DNA from: Curtobacterium sp. S6
GTDB lineage: Bacteria > Actinomycetota > Actinomycetes > Actinomycetales > Micrococcaceae
Length of the DNA: 64,000 nucleotides
Assembly (NCBI RefSeq): GCF_000710345.2
Contig: NZ_JHEL01000009.1
Span: 62,001 to 126,000 of the forward strand
Direction: 5' to 3'
Program-made: the position numbers and the translations under genes
In this document: in pieces, positions 17,045-24,390 of the stretch
Numbering within the stretch: position 1 is the stretch's first letter
Layout: every line of letters starts with the position of its first letter
The notes under the pieces: model-generated
What the model was told of the DNA's origin: nothing
The model's database searches: none
Seen by the model: the letters and a program-made list of their open reading frames with translations, nothing else

Positions 17045-17794
17045 TCAGCCGTTCTTATTCCACCGGTACGAGTAGTGGGCGATCCACGCCGCGTTCAGCA
17101 GGACCGGGGCCGCGACCCGGGTCAGGCGCGGGGCGACCGATCGGGCGAGTCCCGACGCGATCGCGACGCCACCGGTCATCGCCGCAAACCGGGTCATGCG
17201 GGTGGCCGCGGACCAGGCGAGAAACTCCGTCATGTCCACCCGGCGCAACCCCAGCTCGCGGGCGTAGGCGGCGTAGGGGACGTCCTCCACGAGACCCGAC
17301 ACCATGGCTCGCGTGCCGTACCTCGCGGATTCGCGCTCGACGCGGGACAGGGTCGACCCGCCGATGCCCGGGCGGCCCAGGAACTCGGCGCGGCTGGCGC
17401 GCTTGCCGATCTTCTGGGAGCGGCGATACGTGAGCGCGCCGCCCACGACCGAGCCCGCGGTCGCGGCGACGGTGGCCGTCAGACCGCGTTTGGGACTGCG
17501 GAGGGCGAGGTTCGAGGTCCACAGGTCGGGGGAGACGAGTCCGAGGGCTCCGTCGACCACGCCGAGGGCGAAGGCCACGGTGTGCTCTCGGGCGATCGCA
17601 CCGGCCACGCCGTTTCCTTCGCGTTCGGAGGCCGCCGACCTGGCCGAACGCTGGCCCTTCGAGCGCTTCGATGATCGCTCGGCGATGGCCCGACGGCGCT
17701 CCTCGGCCTCGCGGCGGCGCTTCTTCTGCTCATCGGGCGAGAGCGCGAGATTCCATTCGCCGTGCTTTTTCGTTCTCTTCGGGAAAAACCCCAT
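17045..17794 (-). CDS. Conserved membrane protein, module copy 2
   Basis: 249 residues from the ATG at 17794, which has GAAGGGG upstream; the frame runs further but the Lys/Arg-rich opening MGFFPKRTKKHGEWN looks like a true N-terminus. A charged region of about 65 residues (DEQKKRRREAEERRRAI) precedes the part shared with the 12923-13546 product: DLWTSNLALRSPKRGLTATV, then ALTYRRSQKIGKRASR. Function unknown. It is divergent from the degenerate phosphatidyltransferase-like gene, matching the first module. Confidence 0.68.
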   Translation of the reverse strand: MGFFPKRTKKHGEWNLALSPDEQKKRRREAEERRRAIAERSSKRSKGQRSARSAASEREGNGVAGAIAREHTVAFALGVVDGALGLVSPDLWTSNLALRSPKRGLTATVAATAGSVVGGALTYRRSQKIGKRASRAEFLGRPGIGGSTLSRVERESARYGTRAMVSGLVEDVPYAAYARELGLRRVDMTEFLAWSAATRMTRFAAMTGGVAIASGLARSVAPRLTRVAAPVLLNAAWIAHYSYRWNKNG

Positions 17795-17882
17795 AGCTAC
17801 CCCTTCACTCGATACTGGTTCCCCACAATACCTGCCGCTTATTCTGGTGCTATCAGTCGCTCGTCCGGAGAAAGCAGGAGTT

Positions 17883-18812
17883 ATGGAGGACAGCACTCGC
17901 CGCACCACGTCAACCGGTTCCGCGCCGTGGGCCAGGGTCGCCGCGCCCTGGGAAAAGGTCGAATCCGCGGGGCGAGGCATCCCGCGAAACACTCGGAACG
18001 CGCTGGGCAGGCTCGCCGGCTCGGCGCACCGCGCGGGCATCCCGCCGAGGAAGGTCTCGGTGGCCGCCGCCGGGTGCGGGATCGGGGCGGCGGTGGCCAT
18101 CGCGCTGAGCTCGTGGGTGGGCTCGGACGTCGGTCGGTTCTGGTGGATTCTCGTCGCCGTGATCCTGTTGGGGGCCAGGCTCGCGGGCAATATCGTGTTG
18201 GAATCGTTGCGGATGAGGGTCTCGGGGGATCGACGCATCGGGGACATCCCGGTGAGCCTCGTGGACGCGGCCGCCGACGTCCTCCTTCTGATCGCGGCCG
18301 GAGGGGCCACCTTTCAGGTGTGGCTCACGCGCGACAACCTCGACGCCGGACTGACCTTCGCCTGGATCGCCGCGATTCTCTCGGTGGTCGCGCCGTATCT
18401 GACGGCACTGGGCGAGCTGGGCGGCGTCGGGCGTTTTACGCAGGGGCCGATGAGCAGCCGGAGGGCGATGTACGTGCTGATCCTGGCCGGAATCCTCAGC
18501 TGGTTCGAGGCGCTTGGTTCGAGCCGTGGGTACATTTTCGCGGTGGCCCTGCTCGTCATCGTGGCGGGATGGGCGACGACGATCGCGATGAGGCTGTGGT
18601 TTATGGGGCAGGCCCTGACCGCCCGTCGGGCCGAGGCGGCCGCGCGTGTCTCGTCGCAGACGCCCGGGAAGCCCGAACGTCGGGCCGACAATGCGCAACA
18701 GCCGGCGACGCGCCGGATCGACATGGTCCGACCGGACACGCCGGCTCGAAACATACCGAGACTGACAACCCATCGAACGCCCTCGTCTCCCCAACGGGAA
18801 CAATCCTCATGA
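17883..18812 (+). CDS. Degenerate CDP-alcohol phosphatidyltransferase-like membrane protein
   Basis: 309 residues, with AGGAG two bases before the ATG. The central 150 residues align by eye with the 13629-14423 product: ADVLLLIAAGGAT matches ADVLLLAAAGYAT, and GRFTQGPMSSRRAMYVL matches GNFFQGPMAKPRRMWVL. The catalytic segment is replaced: where the paralogue has LDGMLAVE this has VLESLRMR, and GDLFNEVPD becomes GDIPVSLVD. The Asp-Gly pair needed for metal and CDP binding is gone, so it is probably a non-enzymatic partner or a different activity. A polar tail of about 75 residues is unique to this copy. Confidence 0.7.
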   Translation: MEDSTRRTTSTGSAPWARVAAPWEKVESAGRGIPRNTRNALGRLAGSAHRAGIPPRKVSVAAAGCGIGAAVAIALSSWVGSDVGRFWWILVAVILLGARLAGNIVLESLRMRVSGDRRIGDIPVSLVDAAADVLLLIAAGGATFQVWLTRDNLDAGLTFAWIAAILSVVAPYLTALGELGGVGRFTQGPMSSRRAMYVLILAGILSWFEALGSSRGYIFAVALLVIVAGWATTIAMRLWFMGQALTARRAEAAARVSSQTPGKPERRADNAQQPATRRIDMVRPDTPARNIPRLTTHRTPSSPQREQSS

Positions 18813-20042
18813 GGAATGCGGTGGTTGAGGACGATCCCACAAATGTGGTGTCCAACCTCTCCTCCGAATCCAGAGGAAGGACGCCACGATAACGGTCATT
18901 CCGGCCAGGCCGGAAAAAGTGATGACGCCTTTGGGCTCACCGACGAGGTGAGGCGTTCCCAAAAATTTGCCCATGATGGAAAACGCCGCAAAGGAAGATC
19001 CGATGAGCGACCACGCCCTCCCTCGTATCTCTTCCGGCACAGCCTCGTAAACCGTATTTCTCACCCCGATGTTATGCATGGCGTTTCCTATCCCGCCCAT
19101 AACGAAGAATATGAGTATCACGGATAAATATTCCACGATCCCTTCGACAATAATGGCGACGCAAATGAGAGCTCCCCCGAGTATGAGCAAGGTGACCGGG
19201 TCAAATCGCCGCTTGGCCTTACTCGCGCGCACCGAAGCCAGGAGGGATCCCGTCGACCATGCGGCCAAGATGATCGAGTAACCCACCAGGCCCGGATCCA
19301 TGTCGAGGGGAATATCTCCCAACCGGGCACGGCCGATATCCTGCAGGTAGACGACGCCGGAGAGATCTTCCATGGTCGTGAATAACACGACAGCAAACAT
19401 GGCGGGTAAATACAGTTTGAGCGACGAGATTCCAGAGAGAGACTTCAAGCCGCGGCGAAGGTGTTTGAAGTCTGTGTGGTCGCGAGTCGTATCCGGACGC
19501 GCGCGAGGGATATGAATCGCTATGATCGCGAGAGAAATAAGGGTCAGCGCGGTTGCCACCCAGATTGCCCCACTGAATCCCAGCGAAAACAGAAGTGCCG
19601 ACAGAGGCGGTGTGACGATCGCTAAGAGGGAATTTATTCCGACTACGTAGGCGCTAGCGGTCTGCTCGGTGAATCCATGAAGGTTGGGTAATGCCTTGAA
19701 GACCACGGACCCGACCATAATCGAGCAAACCGTTTGCAGCGAAAGTAGCGCGACGTTAAGAGAGACGTTGGATGTCAGGATCATGCAGATCATGGTCATG
19801 GCCGAAACGAACAAAGACAATACCCACAGAGTCTTCGTAGGAATTTTGTCGACGGCCCATCCCACGGCTGGGGCTACCAGAATGCTGGGGAGCAGGGTGG
19901 CCAAACTGGTTGCGGTGAGCATCCATGTGCCACCCTGCTGGGAGATCGAGAAGATCATTAAGTAATACACTGAGCCTTCGGCGAATAAGGACAGTGTCAA
20001 AGCTATAGTTATTGGATATTTTGATAGTTTATTGCCGATCAT
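18807..20042 (-). CDS. MFS transporter of the low-GC cassette
   Basis: 411 residues, about 12 membrane segments. Motif A of the major facilitator superfamily is visible after the second segment (GWAVDKIPTKT). Codons are clearly more A/T-ending than in the flanking genes, a sign of transfer. Its start overlaps the methyltransferase end by 14 bases, so it is the last gene of that operon, probably exporting a product or toxic compound tied to the methyltransferase. Its stop overlaps the convergent 18812 gene by 6 bases. Confidence 0.85.
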   Translation of the reverse strand: MIGNKLSKYPITIALTLSLFAEGSVYYLMIFSISQQGGTWMLTATSLATLLPSILVAPAVGWAVDKIPTKTLWVLSLFVSAMTMICMILTSNVSLNVALLSLQTVCSIMVGSVVFKALPNLHGFTEQTASAYVVGINSLLAIVTPPLSALLFSLGFSGAIWVATALTLISLAIIAIHIPRARPDTTRDHTDFKHLRRGLKSLSGISSLKLYLPAMFAVVLFTTMEDLSGVVYLQDIGRARLGDIPLDMDPGLVGYSIILAAWSTGSLLASVRASKAKRRFDPVTLLILGGALICVAIIVEGIVEYLSVILIFFVMGGIGNAMHNIGVRNTVYEAVPEEIRGRAWSLIGSSFAAFSIMGKFLGTPHLVGEPKGVITFSGLAGMTVIVASFLWIRRRGWTPHLWDRPQPPHSS

Positions 20043-20853
20043 TTTTTGAGAATGAAATCGTAGCTACTTCATATCCTTGAGCCCCTCCGTCTCCAACTTG
20101 GGAGATGTTCCGATAGGCTACCGTCCATCCAAGGATATTAGCTATTTCGGTAATGTCCTGCTCTCTCCAAATTCTTTCATGGTGTGAGCAAAGCACCGGT
20201 TCTAACCCCTCGGACCTGCGATCTATAAACGAATTGTGAATTAGAAACGGAGCCTCATACTTTAGTCCTCTCCAGATGATCCGCTCTTTTCCAGACTCTG
20301 TCGTGTAAATTTCTGGAGTGAGTATACCGTTGAGTTCTGGAAACCTGGATACTGAACTATTTGTGTAGACTGAAATGGCAAACCGACCGACTGATGACAT
20401 GCACCTTTCGACATTTGAAAATATTTTTGAAACGTTTTTTATTGTGGTTAGTCCGTTGACTGATATCGCACCAAAATAAACGAAGTCAACGTTATTTAAT
20501 GGTATTTTGTCTGAGATAAAGTCAGCAAGAATAAATTCACCGTTGAAATTGCATTCCTCTTGTCTCTTGAGGAAACGATTGCGAGCCGAGGGGGAGGAGT
20601 CGACCCCGATAAATGTGGAATTGGTGCCACCATCTTGAAGTTGTTTTATTAGCCTGCCGTCTCCGACCCCCAAATCCACTATGACGTGATCGTTCTCATT
20701 GACGTGCTCTGATAGGGATTCTACATCCCATGATTGCTGCCAGGATGTATCCCTCATGAATTCACTGAGGGTTTCGTCGTAGTATCCCTCTGCTTGAAAT
20801 GTTTCTAAATCGTTTTGTAGCTTCTTAAAAGCGCCAAAATACTCATATTGCAT
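20029..20853 (-). CDS. Class I SAM-dependent methyltransferase of the low-GC cassette
   Basis: 274 residues. Motif I of Rossmann methyltransferases is at about residues 57-70 (VIVDLGVGDGRLIKQ), followed by the acidic strand end in FIGVDSSPSARNRF and a third strand in GEFILADF. Substrate unknown; I do not recognise an rRNA-methylase subfamily. A GGAG site seven bases before the ATG supports the start. It sits between an 11-codon peptide gene plus hairpin upstream and an overlapping MFS gene downstream. Composition is much more AT-rich than the window. Confidence 0.82.
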   Translation of the reverse strand: MQYEYFGAFKKLQNDLETFQAEGYYDETLSEFMRDTSWQQSWDVESLSEHVNENDHVIVDLGVGDGRLIKQLQDGGTNSTFIGVDSSPSARNRFLKRQEECNFNGEFILADFISDKIPLNNVDFVYFGAISVNGLTTIKNVSKIFSNVERCMSSVGRFAISVYTNSSVSRFPELNGILTPEIYTTESGKERIIWRGLKYEAPFLIHNSFIDRRSEGLEPVLCSHHERIWREQDITEIANILGWTVAYRNISQVGDGGAQGYEVATISFSKNDRQ

Positions 20854-20872
20854 TTGAATGCTCCGGCCCCAA

Positions 20873-20902
20873 GGGGTGCCCCGTTTGGCTACGAGGCACC
20901 CC
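20873..20902 (-). terminator. Hairpin between the 11-codon peptide and the methyltransferase
   Basis: GGGGTGCC and GGCACCCC form a perfect eight-pair stem around a 14-base loop, 25 bases after the peptide stop codon and about 20 bases before the methyltransferase start. On the minus strand it is followed by TTGGGGCC rather than a T-run. It could be a partial terminator, an attenuator or an element controlling access to the GGAG site just after it. Confidence 0.55.
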
Positions 20903-20927
20903 TGTAATGTTATTAAGGAACTATAGT

Positions 20928-20963
20928 TTACGCGGTGGGATTAGGATATTGCGCTAAATGCAT
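20928..20963 (-). CDS. Eleven-residue peptide (leader or precursor)
   Basis: Reading the minus strand gives ATG followed by ten codons and TAA: MHLAQYPNPTA. It has a near-ideal ribosome site (TTAGGAG, seven bases before the ATG), and a TATAAT box lies about 25 bases upstream of the ATG, giving a very short untranslated leader. A 10-bp palindrome (AACTATAGTT) covers its stop. It is the first cistron of the methyltransferase-MFS operon. It may be a leader peptide that senses ribosome stalling, or a minimal modified peptide whose tailoring enzyme is the methyltransferase. It is not microcin C-like, since it lacks the terminal Asn and a ThiF-type enzyme. Confidence 0.5.
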   Translation of the reverse strand: MHLAQYPNPTA

Positions 20964-20988
20964 CGAGTGTCTCCTAAGGTTGAATTTG

Positions 20989-20994
20989 ATTATA
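20989..20994 (-). promoter_or_regulatory. TATAAT -10 box of the low-GC operon
   Basis: A perfect TATAAT on the minus strand, about 25 bases before the 11-codon ORF. No TTGACA-like -35 is present at 16-18 bases upstream (the sequence there is AACCGT), which suggests an activator-dependent promoter. Confidence 0.5.
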
Positions 20995-21345
20995 GAAGAG
21001 TGATGGCCAACACGGTTGTAGGGTAGGCTGAACTGCTTCAAACTTGCAATATATTACGAATTATTTCAGCTCTGCGTGTGAGGCCTCCGAGGCCAATGCA
21101 TGGCGAGGGTGGTGTGGTTGCTGATCGTTGGTCTAGCGGCGCAAATGTCAGAAAGAGCCATTGACCAGTGGATATACCGTTAGTAAGTGCGTGATTGGGG
21201 TGGCCCATCAGGTCTGATGAGGTCGCCCTCGGCGACGAGGCTGACTTCGGGTTCCTGTCAGGTCCCGGCGATCTTGGCGGAACCGGACGTCGCCGAAACC
21301 TGCCATGGAGAAGCCTGGGGGACGTTCAGCGTCCCGTGTATCGGC
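20995..21345. other. Gene-poor gap between low-GC cassette and ArsD-like gene
   Basis: About 350 bases in which composition climbs from AT-rich back to the high-GC background, so the cassette boundary lies here, around 21060-21190. I see no tRNA, transposase or repeat at the boundary. A short hairpin, GGGACG-TTCAG-CGTCCC (21319-21335), lies 11 bases past the end of the ArsD-like gene and may be its weak terminator. Confidence 0.5.
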
Positions 21346-21924
21346 CTAGTGGCCGCCGCACCCGCAGGATCCGCCGCAGCATCCGCCGGAGTCGGCATTC
21401 CTGGATGAGTCTTCGGGCAAGGGAAGGCCGTCGCCCGTATCTCCGCCCATGAGATTGCGGCGGGCACCGATCTCGGGGCCCCCGCGAGGCTTCTCCCGAA
21501 CGCCCGCCAGGACCGCGGCGAATCCGGCCGGTTCCGGCTTCTCCGCGGGTGCTCCGACCGCGCCCGGGGTCTGCCGGCCCCCGGGCCCGCAGGCCGCGGC
21601 CGCCGCGGAAAATCGCGGGTCTTTGCGCTTGGGTGCGCGGGCCTTGGCGAAGCGCTGCATCTGCTCCGCGGTTGGATACATCCAGGAGACGACGATCTGC
21701 GGGCCGAGCAGGGTAATGGGCAGGACCATGTCCCCGGAGGCCGCGAGCATGTCCGCGACGTGTTCGCATTCTTCGAAGGCCCACTCGTCCTCACCGCGCA
21801 CGTACACGGTGATCGGGTAGCCTTCTTGGGCCAGCGACGCCGCGGCGTCGAGGAACGCCTCCCGCTCGGCATCCTCGGGGCCGCCGGCGGGGATGAAAAC
21901 CTCTACCTCAGTCAGATCGGACAT
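21346..21924 (-). CDS. ArsD-like thioredoxin-fold protein with Cys-rich tail
   Basis: 192 residues from the ATG at 21924, with GGAGGAG seven bases upstream. The N-terminal part resembles ArsD: VEVFIPAGGPEDAEREAFLD, then VLPITLLGPQIVVSWMYPTA, which parallels the LPxTLVxGxxxxxGxYPT core of ArsD. The ArsD N-terminal Cys pair is absent. Instead, after a Pro/Ala/Gly-rich linker, the C-terminus ends GGCCGGSCGCGGH, a probable metal-binding tail. No arsA/arsB gene is adjacent. A metallochaperone role is inferred. Confidence 0.55.
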   Translation of the reverse strand: MSDLTEVEVFIPAGGPEDAEREAFLDAAASLAQEGYPITVYVRGEDEWAFEECEHVADMLAASGDMVLPITLLGPQIVVSWMYPTAEQMQRFAKARAPKRKDPRFSAAAAACGPGGRQTPGAVGAPAEKPEPAGFAAVLAGVREKPRGGPEIGARRNLMGGDTGDGLPLPEDSSRNADSGGCCGGSCGCGGH

Positions 21925-22041
21925 TGTCTCCTCCACGTTGAATCACAGCCCATCGTCCTCCGCGAGCGGCCGGAACACCAAGCGTGTTCGCGAGGCGCCG
22001 ACCGGACGCGCAGAACAGGGCGGTGGATGAGAGCCCCCGAA

Positions 22042-23547
22042 CTAGCTCTTCGTTGAGGTCCGGGCGGCCTTGCGCATCGCGTCGTGATCGATCCAGAACT
22101 GGCGGGTCGTTACCTCGTCGTCGCCGTCCCAGGCCTCGAGTCCTCGAATGTCCGGCAGATCCGCCGCGCGGAAGATCGGCTCGACCCGTTGCTTGCGCTG
22201 ACCCTCGTAGTGCTTCAGGACCTTATTGGCCACACCGGCCAGGAGCAGGATGGCTACGAGGTTCAGCAACGCCATGATGGCCATGAACACGTCTGCCAGG
22301 GACCACACGAGGTCCAGGGCGACCACCGCGCCGCCGAAGACGCACACGAGAACGACCACGCGGTAGGCCTGAAGGACCCACTTCTTTCCGGTCAAGAACT
22401 CGATGTTGGACTCGCCGTAGTAGTAGTTGCCGATCACCGAGGAGAAGGCGAACAGGAAGATCGCGATCGTCAGGAAGTGAACGGCCCAGCCACCCAGCTG
22501 CGCGGCCAGCGCGGACTGGGTCAGGGAGGCCCCGGCGGCCTTGTCGCCGAAGGTGGGGTTGGAGAGCAACACGATGAACGCCGTGATCGAGCAGACGATG
22601 ATCGTGTCGAAGTACACGCCCAGCGACTGAACGAATCCCTGCTTGGCGGGGTGGGAGACCGCCGCGGTGGCACCCGCGTTGGGAGCCGAGCCCATGCCGG
22701 CCTCGTTCGAGAACAGGCCGCGGCGCACGCCCTGGATGATGACGCCCATCAGGCCGCCCGTGACGAACTCCTTGATCCCGAAGGCGCCCTGGATGATCTT
22801 CACGAACATCTCCGGCACGAGGTTCAGGTTCATGACCACGACCAGCAGGCCGAGGCCGACGTACATGATGGCCATGACGGGCACGAGGATCTGCGTGACC
22901 GAGGAGATGGACCGGACCCCGCCGAAGATGATGACGGCCGTGATGATCGCCAGGACCACGCCGATGATGACCTTGAGGCCCATTCCGTCGGCGATGTCCG
23001 GGGCGAACGACTTGGTCGACTGCGAGACAGCATCGACGATCGAGTTGGACTGCACCGTGTTGAACACGAACCCGTAGGTCAGGCAGATGATCACGGCGAA
23101 GGCCACGCCCATCCACCGCGCGCGCAGGCCGCGCTGCATGTAGTACGCCGGTCCGCCGACGTAGGACTCCTTGCCGGGATGCTTGTACAGCTGGGCGAGC
23201 AGCGACTCGACGAACGCGCTGGCCGCGCCGAGGGACGCGATGACCCACATCCAGAAGACGGCCCCGGGGCCGCCAATGCTGATGGCCAGGGCCACGCCGG
23301 CGATATTGGCCGTGCCCACGCGGGAGGCCGCCGAGATCGTGAAGGCCCGGAACGAGGAGATCTGCGTCCGCCCGGAGGAGTCTTTGCCGCTGGGTTCGCC
23401 GAGGACCCGGAACATTTCGGGGATCGAGCGGAACTGCACGGCCCGGGTCCGGATCGTCAGGTAAAGGCCGACTCCGATCAGGACGATAAACATGCCCTGC
23501 CAGATGAAGTCGCCGATATTTGTCACGAGGTCGGTCAATGCGTCCAT
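22042..23547 (-). CDS. Sodium:alanine symporter (AGCS family)
   Basis: 501 residues, about 11 membrane segments. Family blocks include FRAFTISAASRVGTANIAGV and VGGPAYYMQRGL near the N-terminus, and GVRRGLFSNEAGMGSAPN in the middle, which is diagnostic of alanine/glycine:cation symporters. It would import alanine or glycine with Na+. It stands alone, with its own upstream region at 23548-23640. Confidence 0.9.
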   Translation of the reverse strand: MDALTDLVTNIGDFIWQGMFIVLIGVGLYLTIRTRAVQFRSIPEMFRVLGEPSGKDSSGRTQISSFRAFTISAASRVGTANIAGVALAISIGGPGAVFWMWVIASLGAASAFVESLLAQLYKHPGKESYVGGPAYYMQRGLRARWMGVAFAVIICLTYGFVFNTVQSNSIVDAVSQSTKSFAPDIADGMGLKVIIGVVLAIITAVIIFGGVRSISSVTQILVPVMAIMYVGLGLLVVVMNLNLVPEMFVKIIQGAFGIKEFVTGGLMGVIIQGVRRGLFSNEAGMGSAPNAGATAAVSHPAKQGFVQSLGVYFDTIIVCSITAFIVLLSNPTFGDKAAGASLTQSALAAQLGGWAVHFLTIAIFLFAFSSVIGNYYYGESNIEFLTGKKWVLQAYRVVVLVCVFGGAVVALDLVWSLADVFMAIMALLNLVAILLLAGVANKVLKHYEGQRKQRVEPIFRAADLPDIRGLEAWDGDDEVTTRQFWIDHDAMRKAARTSTKS

Positions 23548-23679
23548 GGGTACAACTTTCCGGTGCGAGTGGGCCCAGTCGATGAGATATCTCAGGGCGG
23601 TGCCAGCATATCCGGCCCCGAGAATATATGAAACTTTGACGGAGCGACCGTCCGGCCGTGGATGGCCGGCGTGGGCGTG

Positions 23680-24390
23680 CTAACCGACCAGGAAGCGACC
23701 TACCAGGAAGTACCGGGCGGCGTCGGCAAGGAGCAGAATGCACACCGCGGCGATGGTCAAGGGAATCGCGATGCGGATCCACCGGCGGGCCGCGGACCAA
23801 GCCGCACCGATCCACTCGGCGACCCTCCCGTGGCGATTGAACAGCACGGCGACACAGAGGATGAACAACGGCACCTGAGAGATGATGGCCCACACGATGA
23901 ATGCCGGGACGACGATCCACGGGGGATGGTGCGAGGAGAGCCCGATCGTGACGACGAACGGCACATCCGCGGTGACGAGCGCGACGAATCCGAGCGCGAC
24001 CACCAGGAGCCCCGTGAGGCTCCGGTTCTTCTGGTCCTTCTCCTCGGGCGGGTCGTTACGGTGGGCCCAGCGGTATCCGGCGTAGCCGAGGCCGACGGCG
24101 GCCACGATCACCTCGGCCCCGGCCGCCCAAGCGCCGGCGCGCAGGAGCGAGTGCCAGGGGATCTCGGCCAGATGCTCGCCGAGGAGGCGCGAGAGAAGAA
24201 TCCCCCACAGGGCCGTTCCCAGGATCAGCACCGCTCCGAAGAGCAGCACGTCTCTGCGGGCCTTCGCGGGCCCGCGACCCGGGGCGGAGGATCGCGCGGC
24301 CATGTAGACCGCGGCGATCAGGGCGGGGGCCGGGTCGAAGCCCCCGATGCCGAGCCCCGAGGCGACCCCGAAAAACTGGAGTTCGTTCAT
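23680..24390 (-). CDS. Integral membrane protein coupled to lysX
   Basis: 236 residues from the ATG at 24390, which overlaps the lysX stop (ATGA). About six membrane segments; the opening GVASGLGIGGFDPAPALIAA and a charged loop DPPEEKDQKNRSLTGLL between segments 3 and 4 recall the GAP/Sap (LysE-like) exporter fold, but I cannot be certain. Coupling to lysX suggests a role in moving or placing aminoacylated lipid, which is an inference. Confidence 0.55.
   Translation of the reverse strand: MNELQFFGVASGLGIGGFDPAPALIAAVYMAARSSAPGRGPAKARRDVLLFGAVLILGTALWGILLSRLLGEHLAEIPWHSLLRAGAWAAGAEVIVAAVGLGYAGYRWAHRNDPPEEKDQKNRSLTGLLVVALGFVALVTADVPFVVTIGLSSHHPPWIVVPAFIVWAIISQVPLFILCVAVLFNRHGRVAEWIGAAWSAARRWIRIAIPLTIAAVCILLLADAARYFLVGRFLVG

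Noticed and set aside
20928-20963. Microcin C-type heptapeptide-like gene
   Set aside because: The peptide does not end in Asn and there is no ThiF/MccB-type adenylating enzyme nearby; only the layout is similar.
21061-21120. Second short frame on the minus strand (starts MHWPRRP)
   Set aside because: It has no ribosome site and lies upstream of the TATAAT promoter; likely chance.
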